DNA of 64,000 nucleotides from Pseudomonas siliginis (GTDB taxonomy: Bacteria > Pseudomonadota > Gammaproteobacteria > Pseudomonadales > Pseudomonadaceae). The stretch covers positions 62,001 to 126,000 of the forward strand of contig NZ_JAHSTW010000005.1 in the NCBI RefSeq assembly GCF_019145195.1. The letters run 5' to 3'. Positions 48,419 through 58,365 of this stretch are shown piece after piece. The translations under genes were made by a program, and so were the position numbers. Under the pieces are notes generated by a model. It was not told where the DNA came from. It searched no databases and worked only from the letters and a program-made list of their open reading frames with translations. Every line of letters begins with the position of its first letter. Positions within the stretch are counted from its first letter, which is position 1.

Positions 48419-48617
48419 GCTTTCTTTCTCCAGTACCGGCGGCCCGAACGCTCTGGTTCGAAGCCCCGCGTATGCCCTTGAGCTAAATTCATGTGTGTGG
48501 CGATGGTTGATGAAGAGTCGCGGTCAGCGCGGAACATGACCTGCGTACGATTCAGCAACCCTCAGCCGCGCCTGCTTTGTGCAAGTGCATTGATGGACGG
48601 CGGCAGACTGCCAGCCG

Positions 48618-49250
48618 TCACATCGACAATGTATTGCCGCGCACCGCGTTGATGAATGCGCGAATCTTGTGGTGATCCTTGATGCCTTTGCTCGCTTCTA
48701 CCCCGCCGCTGACATCCACCGCGTAGGGCTTGACCCGCGCTACCGCATCAGCAACGTTCTCCGGCGTCAGGCCACCGGCCAGAATCAGCGGCTTGCTCAG
48801 GTGTTGCGGAATCAGTGACCAGTCAAACGCCTCGCCGGTTCCGCCAGGCACCCCTTCGACATACGTGTCGAGCAGTACGCCACTGGCGCCGGGGAAGGCA
48901 TCGCAGGCAGCGGCAATGTCATCGCCAGCCTTGACCCGCAGCGCCTTGATGTAAGGACGATGCCAGCCTTCGCACTCCTCCGCGCTTTCGTCGCCATGGA
49001 ATTGCAGCAGATCAAGCGGCACCGCATCGAGGATTTCTCCCAGCTCGCACCGACTGGCATTGACGAACAGCCCCACGGTGGTGACGAACGGCGGCAACGC
49101 CTTGATGATCGCCCTTGCCTGCTGCACATTCACTGCACGTGGGCTCTTGGCGTAAAACACCAGACCGATCGCATCGGCGCCGGCTTCGACGGCGGCCAGC
49201 GCATCTTCGATGCGGGTAATGCCGCAGATCTTGCTGCGAACAGCTGACAT
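48618..49250 (-). CDS. trpF: Phosphoribosylanthranilate isomerase
   Basis: A 210-residue TIM barrel that catalyses the Amadori rearrangement in tryptophan synthesis. Motifs: [27 protein letters not shown] (catalytic Cys), [26 protein letters not shown] and [10 protein letters not shown]. In pseudomonads trpF is separate from the other trp genes, as here. Confidence 0.97.
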   Translation of the reverse strand: MSAVRSKICGITRIEDALAAVEAGADAIGLVFYAKSPRAVNVQQARAIIKALPPFVTTVGLFVNASRCELGEILDAVPLDLLQFHGDESAEECEGWHRPYIKALRVKAGDDIAAACDAFPGASGVLLDTYVEGVPGGTGEAFDWSLIPQHLSKPLILAGGLTPENVADAVARVKPYAVDVSGGVEASKGIKDHHKIRAFINAVRGNTLSM

Positions 49251-49314
49251 GTCAGGAAAACCTCAAGGCAAAATCCGAAAACGTCCCGGATGGTAACAAA
49301 AGCGTCCGAGGGCG

Positions 49315-50169
49315 TCAGCCGTCAAGTTCGGAGAAACCCGTAAGGAAATGTGGCCCGATAAAGCGCTCGGGTAACGGGAATTCGTCGTGGTACTCGACCT
49401 GCACCAGATAGAGCCCATATGGATGCGCCGTCACCCCGCCGGAGCGGCGCTCGCGACTCTCCAGCACTTCTTTCATCCACTCCACCGGGCGCTCCCCGGC
49501 ACCGATGGTCATCAGCACACCGGCAATATTGCGCACCATGTGATGCAGGAACGCGTTGGCACGAATGTCGAGCACGATCATCTTGCCGTGTCGGGTCACG
49601 CGCAGGTGATGCATCTTTTTGATCGGCGACTTGGCCTGGCACTGACCGGCCCGGAACGCGCTGAAATCGTGGGTACCGATCAGGTACTGCGCGGCCTCGG
49701 CCATGCGCTCGGCGTCGAGCGGGCGGTGATTCCAGGTGATTTCTTCGTTGAGGTGCGCCGGGCGAATCTGATCGTTGTAGATCACATAGCGATAACGCCG
49801 GGCGATGGCCTTGAAGCGCGCATGAAAATGCGCCGGCATGACCCTGGCCCAACTGACGCTAATGTCGTGGGGCAGATTGATATTGGCGCCCATGACCCAG
49901 GCTTTCAGCGAGCGATCAACCTGGGTGTCAAAGTGCACCACTTGGCCGCAGGCATGCACGCCGGCATCGGTACGCCCGGCGCATTGCAGGGAAACCGGCG
50001 AATTGGCGACTTTCGACAGGGCTTTTTCAAGCTCTTCCTGCACAGTCGCCACTCCGGTCAGCTGCCGTTGCCAGCCGCTGTAACGCGAGCCTTTGTACTC
50101 AACGCCCAGCGCGACGCGGTAAAAGCCGTCGAGCGCCATTTCGGCGACCGGGTTATCTATGTTTGCCAA
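49315..50169 (-). CDS. truA: tRNA pseudouridine38-40 synthase
   Basis: TruA modifies U38-40 in the anticodon arm of many tRNAs. The protein has 284 residues from TTG 50169 (read MANIDNPVAEMALDGFYRVALGVEYKG) or 274 from ATG 50139; neither has a strong ribosome-binding site. Catalytic Asp is in CAGRTDAGVHACGQ, and ARRYRYVI, FHARF and FLHHMVRNIAG are present. A longer open frame upstream runs through a REPIN and is rejected. Confidence 0.95.
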   Translation of the reverse strand: MANIDNPVAEMALDGFYRVALGVEYKGSRYSGWQRQLTGVATVQEELEKALSKVANSPVSLQCAGRTDAGVHACGQVVHFDTQVDRSLKAWVMGANINLPHDISVSWARVMPAHFHARFKAIARRYRYVIYNDQIRPAHLNEEITWNHRPLDAERMAEAAQYLIGTHDFSAFRAGQCQAKSPIKKMHHLRVTRHGKMIVLDIRANAFLHHMVRNIAGVLMTIGAGERPVEWMKEVLESRERRSGGVTAHPYGLYLVQVEYHDEFPLPERFIGPHFLTGFSELDG

Positions 50170-50257
50170 GGTGGGACAGCCTGCTGATTTGCAAAGGCGG
50201 GCATTATAAGGCGGTGGGCTGGGGATGCCAGAGTTCTCTATCGCATGATCTGCCGCC

Positions 50258-50331
50258 ATCGCTGGCAAGCCAGCTCCCACATTGATTTGCGGCGTGCACC
50301 CAACCTGTGGGAGCTGGCTTGCCAGCGATGA
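50258..50331. repeat. REPIN, second sequence type
   Basis: ATCGCTGGCAAGCCAGCTCC and its inverted copy flank about 25 bases. This REP type (GCTGGCAAGCCAGCTCCCAC) differs from the GCGAGCAGGCTCGCTCCCAC type elsewhere in the window. It lies between fimV and truA. Confidence 0.92.
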
Positions 50332-50365
50332 CGACGGCACTCACAACCCTTCATCCGGCACAAAC

Positions 50366-50392
50366 AAAAACGGCAGCCCCACCGGGCTGCCG
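50366..50392 (-). terminator. Terminator downstream of fimV
   Basis: On the minus strand, CGGCAGCCC-4-GGGCTGCCG followed by TTTTTG, 20 bp after the fimV stop. Confidence 0.9.
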
Positions 50393-50412
50393 CTTGTTGT
50401 TTACCGCTGAAC

Positions 50413-53073
50413 TTACGCCAGGTTGGAAAGCATTTCCTTGGCCTCGCCCCGCTGCTTCTCGTCACCCTCGGTCAACACTTCGTTGAGGATGTCACGGGCA
50501 CCGTCAGCGTCGCCCATGTCGATGTAGGCCTGGGCCAGATCGAGTTTGGTCGCTGCTTCGTCAGTGCCGGCGAGGAAGTCGAAATCGTCTTCTCCCAAAT
50601 CATCACCCATCGCCGCGTCCGCTTCGGTGAAGCTCGGTTCGGCCATGCTTTGCGACAGGCGATCCAGCTCGGCATTGACGTCGTCCAGCTCGGCCGCGAA
50701 GGCATCCGGCTCAGCAGCCGGGTTGCTGTCCATTTCGTCAGCCAGCGACAGGTCGAAATCAGCCGGGAGCTCCAGGTCGTCCTGCGGCACGTCAGCGACA
50801 ACCGGCGTCTCGACCGGCGGCAAGTCCTTCACGCCGTCGTCCAGATCCAGCAGGAAGTCATCTTCAGCCAACGTGGCCGGCGATGGTTCGGCGCCGAGAT
50901 CCATATCCAGATCGAAGTCCGACAGATCGTCGAGATTGTCTTTCATCTCGGTTTGTTCTTGCAGCACTGAAGCGAAGCTCAGGTCGTCTTCGGCCGGAAA
51001 CGCGTCGAGCTCGACAGGCGCTTCTGGCTCGACCGCTGGCGCAGGATCGACCGGGGTGATGTTGTCGAGGTCGTCCAGACTCAAATCGAACGCAGTGTCG
51101 AGATCGTCAGTGGCAGCCTCAGGTGATTGCGGCTCGTCCTGCAACAGTTCCTTGACGTACTGCGCGTCCAGCTCGGCAGCGACGGCGGCAGCCGCCAGCC
51201 CGCCGGCAGCAACCACGGCCATGGCCGGGAAGCGGCTCTTAAGTGCTTCGACCTTGGCGAAGTTATCGCCATTGGCCACCAGTTGACGCTCTTGCGCAAC
51301 GAACGCATCGCGATCGCCCTGCTGACCGTAGACTTCCATCAGCTTCAGGCGCAGATCGCTGCGTTCCGGCTCAAGGCTGACGCCCTCTTCCAGCAGCGCG
51401 GCGGCTTGATTGAGGCGACCGGCATTGATGTGCGATTGCGCTTTGTCGAGCACATCATCAGAGCGTTCGCCGGCCGGGGCCACCAGTGGTGCGGCAATCG
51501 GCGCAGCCATCACCACCGGAGTGACGACCGGCGCTGGAGTTGGCGCAGGTGCCGGAGCTGGCGTATTGAGTTTGACGCTGGCTGCCGGGGTTTCCAGGCC
51601 AGAGAAGCTGCTTTCCGGCAGATCCTGCTCAGCGGAGAACTCTTGCTCTTCAGCCAGAGCGCGGGCCATGCGCAGGTGCTTTTCGGCCTCCTGCTGGGCT
51701 TTGCGACGGCGCGCCAGCAGCAACAGCAGAAGCAGCAGAACCACCGCACCGCCGCCGATCAGGCCGAGCAGGATCGGATTGGTCAGCAGCTCATTGAAGG
51801 CTTTGTCGTCATCGGCGGCAGCAGGCGGCGTAGTTTCGACCACCGGCTCGACGACCGGCTCAACCGGGGTTTCCGCTGGCGGCGCGATGGCCGACTCTGG
51901 AGTCGGTGAAGCCGCTGCGGCGTCGGCCGGAGTGGCTGGCGGTGTTGCGGCCAGTTCGGCAGTGATAGCCGGCACCGGCGGTACAGCAGCAGTGGCGCCA
52001 GGCGCAGCGCCGGCGCCGTCGGCTTGCATCTTCGCCAGTTGATTGTTCTTCAGCTCGATGAGCTTTTGCAGCTTGTCCAACTGGCTCTGCAGATCAGCCA
52101 TGCGGCTTTTCAGTTCCTCGTTGTCACGACGGGTCGTGTCGAGGTTTTCCTGAGTGATTGCCAGTTTGTTGCTCAGCGCCTTGGCGTCGCCGGCCGGGCC
52201 TTTTGCGCCGGGCTTGGCGCTTTCCGCCGAGACGAGGCTCAGATTGTCCTGGGTGTTGGCCGCTGCACCGGTATTGCCACGGCCACGATTGGTCGCATCC
52301 AGCTGCTGCTGACCGGTGCCAGGCTTGCCTACATAACGACGGCCCTGACGCCAGGCTTCGTTCTGCGCCGCCACTTCAGCGATGGCAGCCGACTGCGGCA
52401 GCGCTGTGCTTTGTACCGGGTCCGGCAGACGCAGCACCTGGCCGGTTTTCAGACGGTTGATGTTGCCGTCGATAAAGGCATTCGGATTGAGCGCCTGAAT
52501 CGCCAGCATGGTCTGCTGCACCGAGCCGCCGTTGCGCGCCTTCGCGGCGATTTCCCACAGGGTGTCGCGCGGCGTGGTGGTGTACTGATTGCGATGGGTG
52601 GCGCCAGTGGTTGGCGCAGTGATGGTCTGCGACGGCGCCGGTTGCGCGGCGGCGTCTGCGGTCTGCGGCGAGAACTTCGACGGATCGAGCAGCACGCTGT
52701 AATCACGCAGCAGGCGGCCATTGGGCCACATCACCTGCACGAGGAACTTCACCATCGGTTCCGACAGCGGTTGGCTCGAGGTCACGCGCAACACGCTTTT
52801 GCCGCTGGCGTTGAGTACCGGGGTGAACGTCAGGTCATTGAGAAAAGCCTGACGATCAACGCCAGCCTTGGCGAAATCTTCAGGGGAAGCCAGGCTCGGC
52901 ACCACCTCGGCGGCGGTGAGATCCTTGACGTCGAGCAGCTCGATTTCAGCCACCAACGGCTGGTTCAGGGTCGACTTCAGGGTCAGCTCCCCGAGCCCGA
53001 GGGCATGCGCCATACCGGAGGACAGCGCCGAGGCGGCCGCTATTGCTAACACCAGTTTGCGAACTTGAACCAT
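50413..53073 (-). CDS. fimV: FimV polar hub / type IV pilus assembly protein
   Basis: The 886-residue protein has a signal peptide (LVLAIAAASALSSGMAHA), an N-terminal FimV domain (LGELTLKSTLNQPLVAEIELLDV), a LysM-like peptidoglycan-binding segment (DTLWEIAAKARNGGSVQQTMLAIQALN), a coiled coil, one transmembrane segment (LLGLIGGGAVVLLLLLLLLARRR, about 455), a long acidic cytoplasmic region and C-terminal TPR-like helices (DLAQAYIDMGDADGARDILNEVL). It organises type IV pilus assembly and polar signalling in Pseudomonas. Confidence 0.96.
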   Translation of the reverse strand: MVQVRKLVLAIAAASALSSGMAHALGLGELTLKSTLNQPLVAEIELLDVKDLTAAEVVPSLASPEDFAKAGVDRQAFLNDLTFTPVLNASGKSVLRVTSSQPLSEPMVKFLVQVMWPNGRLLRDYSVLLDPSKFSPQTADAAAQPAPSQTITAPTTGATHRNQYTTTPRDTLWEIAAKARNGGSVQQTMLAIQALNPNAFIDGNINRLKTGQVLRLPDPVQSTALPQSAAIAEVAAQNEAWRQGRRYVGKPGTGQQQLDATNRGRGNTGAAANTQDNLSLVSAESAKPGAKGPAGDAKALSNKLAITQENLDTTRRDNEELKSRMADLQSQLDKLQKLIELKNNQLAKMQADGAGAAPGATAAVPPVPAITAELAATPPATPADAAAASPTPESAIAPPAETPVEPVVEPVVETTPPAAADDDKAFNELLTNPILLGLIGGGAVVLLLLLLLLARRRKAQQEAEKHLRMARALAEEQEFSAEQDLPESSFSGLETPAASVKLNTPAPAPAPTPAPVVTPVVMAAPIAAPLVAPAGERSDDVLDKAQSHINAGRLNQAAALLEEGVSLEPERSDLRLKLMEVYGQQGDRDAFVAQERQLVANGDNFAKVEALKSRFPAMAVVAAGGLAAAAVAAELDAQYVKELLQDEPQSPEAATDDLDTAFDLSLDDLDNITPVDPAPAVEPEAPVELDAFPAEDDLSFASVLQEQTEMKDNLDDLSDFDLDMDLGAEPSPATLAEDDFLLDLDDGVKDLPPVETPVVADVPQDDLELPADFDLSLADEMDSNPAAEPDAFAAELDDVNAELDRLSQSMAEPSFTEADAAMGDDLGEDDFDFLAGTDEAATKLDLAQAYIDMGDADGARDILNEVLTEGDEKQRGEAKEMLSNLA

Positions 53074-53282
53074 AGCCTCATCCTTTGTTTGAACGTTCCT
53101 CGGCCAGCGAGAAGCTTTTGAATACCGCTGCCGTAAGGCATTGCGCGCGACGACGGGGGTCGCCGCGCGCGATCATTTCTGTGCTGCCCCGGAAAGTCCC
53201 GGAGGGTGACTCGTCATCGACGCGCTTCGGGCAAGCATAGCGCTCACCTAGAATCAGTCGACAAATTGTTGCCAAGTATCTT

Positions 53283-54293
53283 TTACAGCAGGTCTTTTAT
53301 CAACAACTCAGCCAGTTGCACGGCATTGAGCGCCGCGCCTTTGCGTACGTTATCTGACGTCAGCCAAAGATTTAGTTCCGCCGGGTCGTCGACACCACTG
53401 CGCACGCGGCCGACATAGACCACGTCCTGCCCCACCGCATCGCCGACCGCGGTCGGATAATCGCCGGCCTCGACCAGCTCGATGCCCGGTGCTGCCTCGA
53501 GCGCGGCGTTGACCTTTTCCAGGTCAACAGCGCTGCCTGACTGCAAGGTCACGCTAAAGCTATCGCCAAAAAACACCGGGGCTTGAACGCAAGTGGCAGA
53601 AATCTTCAATAAAGGTTTTGCCAGCACCTGGCGCAACTCGCGCACCAGACGCTTTTCCAGCAGCGTATGGCCTTGCGCATCAGGCGTACCGACTTGCGCC
53701 AGCAGGTTGAACGCCATCTGCCGATCAAAGAAGGTCGGCTCCAGCGGGCGCATGTTCAGCAGCTCGGCAGTCTGCCGCGCGAGCTCGGTGACCGCTTCGC
53801 GACCTTGCGCAGAAACGGCCAGGTTGGCGGTGACGTTGACGTATTGCAGATCGAGCAGATCGAGCAACGGCGCCAGCACCACGGCAAGCGTCGTCGCAGA
53901 CGGGCTTGGGCTGCTGACCTGGAATGGGCTTTTCAGACTGGCGAGAATATCGGCATTGGCCTCGGGCACCACTTGTGGCGCCTGATCGGCGGGCAAGGCG
54001 CCAGACAGGTCGATCAACGAGCAACCGGCAGCATGGGCGCGAGCGGCGTAGCTCAGCGACACCGCAGCGCCGGCGGCGAAGAACACCAGTCTGACCTTGC
54101 TGAAATCGAACTCGTCGACCTCGCGCACGCGGACGTTTTTGTTGCGGAACAGCACCGAGCTGCCGGCCGATTCGCTGCTGGCCAGCAGGTGCAGGTTGCC
54201 GACCGGGAAGTCGCGTTCTTCGAGAATCTGTACGAGGGTTTCGCCGACAGTACCGGTGGCGCCGATAACGGCGATATCGAAAGTCTGGGTCAT
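53283..54293 (-). CDS. Aspartate-semialdehyde dehydrogenase paralogue (USG-1-like)
   Basis: Start at ATG 54293 (MTQTFDIAVIGATGTVGETLVQIL) gives 336 residues; the longer frame runs through a REPIN. It has the ASADH Rossmann fold and the dimerisation domain. However, the catalytic segment normally NPNCST reads SSPSPSATT, with no Cys. It is therefore probably not an active dehydrogenase, matching the USG-1 group found beside asd. It lies 245 bp downstream of the true asd. Confidence 0.9.
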   Translation of the reverse strand: MTQTFDIAVIGATGTVGETLVQILEERDFPVGNLHLLASSESAGSSVLFRNKNVRVREVDEFDFSKVRLVFFAAGAAVSLSYAARAHAAGCSLIDLSGALPADQAPQVVPEANADILASLKSPFQVSSPSPSATTLAVVLAPLLDLLDLQYVNVTANLAVSAQGREAVTELARQTAELLNMRPLEPTFFDRQMAFNLLAQVGTPDAQGHTLLEKRLVRELRQVLAKPLLKISATCVQAPVFFGDSFSVTLQSGSAVDLEKVNAALEAAPGIELVEAGDYPTAVGDAVGQDVVYVGRVRSGVDDPAELNLWLTSDNVRKGAALNAVQLAELLIKDLL

Positions 54294-54388
54294 GGAGCTA
54301 CCTCTGGCAAAACGGGGGGAGCGGCACTTTACCGGGTGGGTGGCGCACAGGCAATTTCTGCAGGATTTGCGGCGGCTGGACCGGCCCT

Positions 54389-54452
54389 TTCGCGAGCAGG
54401 CTCGCTCCCACAGGGACCGCATTTCAATGTGGGAGCGAGCCTGCTCGCGAAA
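54389..54452. repeat. REPIN
   Basis: TTCGCGAGCAGGCTCGCTCC and its inverted copy, spaced by about 17 bases. Same REP type as at 40483 and 57666. It lies between asd and the USG-1-like gene. Confidence 0.92.
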
Positions 54453-54485
54453 AAGGCAGTACAGACACCGGAGAAATCCTTGGCA

Positions 54486-54519
54486 TAAAAAAACCCGCAC
54501 CTCTCACAAGGCACGGGCT
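54486..54519 (-). terminator. Terminator downstream of asd
   Basis: On the minus strand, GCCCGTGCC and GGTGCGGGT pair with wobbles around an 8-base loop, followed by T7. Confidence 0.8.
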
Positions 54520-54538
54520 TCTTCATTGCTTCAAGCGA

Positions 54539-55651
54539 TCAACGCTCCAGCAGGATCCGCAGCATGCGGCGCAGCGGTTCGGCCGCGCCCCACAGCAGTT
54601 GGTCGCCGACGGTGAAGGCGCCGACGAATTGCGAACCCATGTTCAGCTTGCGCAGACGACCGACCGGTACATTCAGGGTGCCGGTGACCTTGGTCGGGCT
54701 CAGCTCCTGCATGCTGATCTCGCGGTTGTTCGGCACCAGCTTGACCCAAGGGTTGTGCTGGCTGATCAGCCCTTCGATATCGGCGATCGGTACGTCTTTG
54801 TTCAGCTTGATGGTCAGCGCCTGGCTGTGGCAGCGCATGGCGCCGATGCGCACGCAGATGCCGTCGACCGGGATCGGGCTCTTGAAGCGACCGAGGATCT
54901 TGTTGGTCTCGGCCTGGGCCTTCCACTCTTCGCGGCTCTGGCCGTTCGGCAGCTCCTTGTCGATCCATGGGATCAGGCTGCCGGCCAGCGGTACACCGAA
55001 GTTTTCGGTCGGGTACGCGTCGCTGCGCATGGCTTCGGCCACGCGACGGTCGATGTCGAGGATCGCGCTGGCCGGATCGGCCAGTTGATCGGCGACAGCG
55101 GCGTGGGTCGCGCCCATCTGCTTGATCAGTTCACGCATGTTCTGCGCACCGGCACCGGAGGCCGCCTGATAGGTCATGGCGCTCATCCACTCGACCAGAC
55201 CGGCCTCGAACAGACCGCCCAGGCCCATCAGCATCAGGCTGACGGTGCAGTTGCCGCCGATGTAGTTCTTGGTTCCCGCGTCCAGTTGCTGGTCAATGAC
55301 CTTGCGGTTGACCGGGTCGAGAATGATCACCGCGTCATCGTTCATGCGCAGGCTCGACGCCGCGTCGATCCAGTAACCCTGCCAGCCGGCTTCGCGCAGC
55401 TTGGGGAATACTTCGCTGGTGTAGTCGCCGCCCTGGCAGGTCAGGATCACGTCGAGGGTCTTCAGCTCGTCAATGCTGTAAGCGTCCTTGAGCGGAGCAA
55501 TGTCCTTGCCCACGGACGGGCCTTGGCCACCGACATTGGACGTGGTGAAAAACACCGGCTCGATAAGATCGAAATCCTGCTCTTCCAGCATCCGCTGCAT
55601 GAGCACGGAACCGACCATCCCGCGCCAACCGATCAGACCTACACGTTTCAT
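54539..55651 (-). CDS. asd: Aspartate-semialdehyde dehydrogenase
   Basis: Asd converts aspartyl phosphate to the semialdehyde, the branch point to lysine, threonine and methionine. The 370-residue protein has the NADP fold [18 protein letters not shown], the active-site Cys in [16 protein letters not shown] and the catalytic His in [16 protein letters not shown]. The intact Cys contrasts with the paralogue downstream. Confidence 0.98.
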   Translation of the reverse strand: MKRVGLIGWRGMVGSVLMQRMLEEQDFDLIEPVFFTTSNVGGQGPSVGKDIAPLKDAYSIDELKTLDVILTCQGGDYTSEVFPKLREAGWQGYWIDAASSLRMNDDAVIILDPVNRKVIDQQLDAGTKNYIGGNCTVSLMLMGLGGLFEAGLVEWMSAMTYQAASGAGAQNMRELIKQMGATHAAVADQLADPASAILDIDRRVAEAMRSDAYPTENFGVPLAGSLIPWIDKELPNGQSREEWKAQAETNKILGRFKSPIPVDGICVRIGAMRCHSQALTIKLNKDVPIADIEGLISQHNPWVKLVPNNREISMQELSPTKVTGTLNVPVGRLRKLNMGSQFVGAFTVGDQLLWGAAEPLRRMLRILLER

Positions 55652-55717
55652 CGCAACTACACCTTCTTGAAAAGTGGGCCGCTGCTTTGTATTGAATTTC
55701 GCAGCGGGCCCGAGAGA

Positions 55718-56800
55718 TTACAGATTCCGCAGCGCGGCGACTACTGCGTCGCCCATTTCCTGCGTACCGACTTTGGTACAACCGGCCGAGTGGATGTCGC
55801 CGGTGCGCAAGCCCTGATCGAGCACGACACTGACGGCTTTTTCGATGGCATCGGCAGCGTCGTGCAGATTGAAGCTGTAACGCAGCATCATCGATACCGA
55901 CAGGATCGTCGCCAGCGGGTTGGCAATGCCTTTACCGGCAATGTCCGGGGCCGAACCGTGGCACGGCTCGTACATGCCCTTGTTATTGGAGTCCAGGGAG
56001 GCCGAAGGCAGCATGCCGATCGAACCGGTGAGCATCGACGCTTCGTCGGAGAGGATGTCGCCGAACATGTTGTCGGTGACGATCACGTCGAACTGCTTGG
56101 GTGCGCGCACCAACTGCATGGCGGCGTTATCGACGTACATGTGGCTCAGCTCGACTTCCGGGTAATCCTTGGCCACTTGCTCGACCACTTCGCGCCACAA
56201 CTGGCTGGATGCCAGGACGTTGGCCTTGTCCACCGAGCAGAGCTTCTTGCCACGCACCATGGCCATGTCGAAACCGACACGGGCGATGCGGCGGATTTCG
56301 CTTTCGCTGTACGGCAGGGTGTCGTAGGACTGACGCTCGCCATTGTCCAGCGTACGGGTACCACGCGGCGCGCCGAAGTAAATGCCGCCGGTCAGCTCAC
56401 GGACGATGAGGATGTCCAGACCGGCAACGATTTCCGGTTTCAGGCTCGACGCGTCGGCCAGTTGCGGATAGAGGATCGCCGGGCGCAGGTTGCCGAACAG
56501 GCCCAGTTGCGCGCGGATTTTCAGCAGACCGCGCTCAGGGCGGATGTCACGCTCGATGGTGTCCCATTTCGGGCCACCGACCGCGCCCAGCAGCACGGCA
56601 TCGGCGGCGCGGGCGCGATCGAGGGTTTCGTCGGCCAGCGGCACGCCATGCTTGTCGATGGCCGCGCCACCGATCACGTCGTGGCTCAGCTCGAAGCCCA
56701 GGCTGTACTTGTCATTGGCCAATTCCAGCACCTTGACCGCTTCGGCCATGATTTCCGGACCAATACCGTCACCCGGGAGAATCAGAATCTGCTTGCTCAT
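55718..56800 (-). CDS. leuB: 3-isopropylmalate dehydrogenase
   Basis: A 360-residue NAD-dependent enzyme of the leucine pathway. Motifs: [43 protein letters not shown] ([22 protein letters not shown]) and the metal site [17 protein letters not shown]. It is 66 bp upstream of asd. Confidence 0.97.
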   Translation of the reverse strand: MSKQILILPGDGIGPEIMAEAVKVLELANDKYSLGFELSHDVIGGAAIDKHGVPLADETLDRARAADAVLLGAVGGPKWDTIERDIRPERGLLKIRAQLGLFGNLRPAILYPQLADASSLKPEIVAGLDILIVRELTGGIYFGAPRGTRTLDNGERQSYDTLPYSESEIRRIARVGFDMAMVRGKKLCSVDKANVLASSQLWREVVEQVAKDYPEVELSHMYVDNAAMQLVRAPKQFDVIVTDNMFGDILSDEASMLTGSIGMLPSASLDSNNKGMYEPCHGSAPDIAGKGIANPLATILSVSMMLRYSFNLHDAADAIEKAVSVVLDQGLRTGDIHSAGCTKVGTQEMGDAVVAALRNL

Positions 56801-56855
56801 GCTTTCCTCGTGTCTTCAAGCGGTGCGCCAGTGAACGGCGCGCCGGGAAAAATTC

Positions 56856-57623
56856 CTATCGCTCGGCCATCAGTACGATGACATCGGTACTGAACGAGCC
56901 GTCGGCATCTATCTCAAAATACTCACGCACTTCGTTGCCCATCGACTGCTGCAACTGGCGGATCGCCGCGCGCATCACGTCAGGTGTGCGCATGCGCTCG
57001 ACCCAACTGCTGTACTCCAGACGCAGACGCTGCCGGGTGGTGCTGCGCACATGCAGACCGGCCTCGCTGACCTGGCGCAGCCACTCGGCGGCGGAGTAGT
57101 CGCGGACATGACTGGTGTCGCGCAGCACTTCAACGCTTTGCAGGTAAGTGTCGAACAACGGACTGCCCGGTGACAACACATCAACGAACGCTGCCACCCC
57201 GCCCGGCTTCAGCACCCGACGTACTTCGCGCAACGCCAGGCCAAGGTCGCTCCAGTGATGCGCCGAATAGCGGCTGAACACAAAATCGAACTCGCCATCG
57301 GCGAACGGCAAGCGCTCGGCAGCACCATTGACGGTAATGATGTTGCTCAAGCCGCGATCGACGGCAGCGCCGGCAACCACATCAAGCATTTGCTGCGACA
57401 AGTCGTAAGCCACCACTTCCTTGACCAAGGGAGCGACGTGGAAACTGACATGGCCTGCGCCGCAACCCAAGTCCAGCACACGAGCCTCGCCGTGCCCAGC
57501 CAGCTCAGCCTGCAGCAGTGCGAATTCACTGCCCTGGGCATGAACCGCGCTGCTCAGGTAAGCGGCGGCCTGTTCGCCGAATTGCTTCTGGACGACCTGA
57601 GTGTGTTGGGCGGTGCTGGTCAT
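56856..57623 (-). CDS. Class I SAM-dependent methyltransferase
   Basis: A 255-residue methyltransferase of the UbiE/COQ5 type. The SAM-binding motif VLDLGCGAGHVSFHVA is followed by YDLSQQMLDVV, AERLPFADGEFDFVFSRYSAHHW and LREVRRVLKPGG. It sits between leuD and leuB, as in other pseudomonads, yet has no known part in leucine synthesis. The substrate is unknown. Confidence 0.9.
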   Translation of the reverse strand: MTSTAQHTQVVQKQFGEQAAAYLSSAVHAQGSEFALLQAELAGHGEARVLDLGCGAGHVSFHVAPLVKEVVAYDLSQQMLDVVAGAAVDRGLSNIITVNGAAERLPFADGEFDFVFSRYSAHHWSDLGLALREVRRVLKPGGVAAFVDVLSPGSPLFDTYLQSVEVLRDTSHVRDYSAAEWLRQVSEAGLHVRSTTRQRLRLEYSSWVERMRTPDVMRAAIRQLQQSMGNEVREYFEIDADGSFSTDVIVLMAER

Positions 57624-57665
57624 GGGTCACGTCCTGTAAGCAGTGTTGTTTGAAATACATTCCCT

Positions 57666-57688
57666 GTGGGAGCGAGCCTGCTCGCGAA
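57666..57688. repeat. Single REP sequence
   Basis: GTGGGAGCGAGCCTGCTCGC followed by GAA, one copy only, between leuD and the methyltransferase gene. Same family as the REPINs at 40483 and 54389. Confidence 0.85.
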
Positions 57689-57718
57689 GAGGCCAGCCCT
57701 GACTACATCAATCTCGAA

Positions 57719-58363
57719 TCACACGTCGCGAAACAACCACGGCTGGCTAACCCGATGTTTCGCCTCAAACGTCGCGATCGCATCGCCGTCCTGCAAGGTC
57801 AGGCCGATATCGTCCAGACCATTGAGCAGGCAGTGCTTGCGGAACGCATCGATCTCGAAGCTGTACACCTTGCCATCCGGGCGGGTCACAGTCTGCGCCT
57901 GCAAGTCGATCTGCAATTGATAACCCGGCTCGGCTTCAACCTGCTTAAACAGTTCATCAACTTCTGCATCGCTGAGGATGATCGGCAGCAGGCCGTTCTT
58001 GAAACTGTTGTTGAAGAAGATGTCGGCGTAACTCGGCGCGATAATGCTGCGGAAACCGTACTCTTCCAGCGCCCACGGCGCGTGTTCGCGGCTCGAGCCG
58101 CAGCCGAAGTTCTCGCGGGCGAGCAATACGCTGGCACCCTGATAACGCTCGGCGTTGAGGACGAAATCCTTGTTCAGCGGGCGCTTGGAGTTGTCCTGAT
58201 ACGGCTGGCCCACATCCAGATAACGCCACTCGTCGAACAGGTTCGGACCGAAACCGGTGCGCTTGATCGACTTCAAGAACTGCTTGGGAATGATCTGATC
58301 GGTGTCGACATTGGCACGATCCAGAGGCGCGACAAGACCAGTGTGCTGAGTAAATGCCTTCAT
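57719..58363 (-). CDS. leuD: 3-isopropylmalate dehydratase small subunit
   Basis: The 214-residue small subunit joins LeuC in isomerising 2- to 3-isopropylmalate. It shows [22 protein letters not shown], the substrate loop [14 protein letters not shown] and [19 protein letters not shown]. It is 2 bp after leuC. Confidence 0.98.
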   Translation of the reverse strand: MKAFTQHTGLVAPLDRANVDTDQIIPKQFLKSIKRTGFGPNLFDEWRYLDVGQPYQDNSKRPLNKDFVLNAERYQGASVLLARENFGCGSSREHAPWALEEYGFRSIIAPSYADIFFNNSFKNGLLPIILSDAEVDELFKQVEAEPGYQLQIDLQAQTVTRPDGKVYSFEIDAFRKHCLLNGLDDIGLTLQDGDAIATFEAKHRVSQPWLFRDV

Positions 58364-58365
58364 CT

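Noticed and set aside
50170..50340. N-terminal extension of truA beyond the TTG
   Set aside because: It would translate a REPIN and make the protein about 60 residues too long for TruA.
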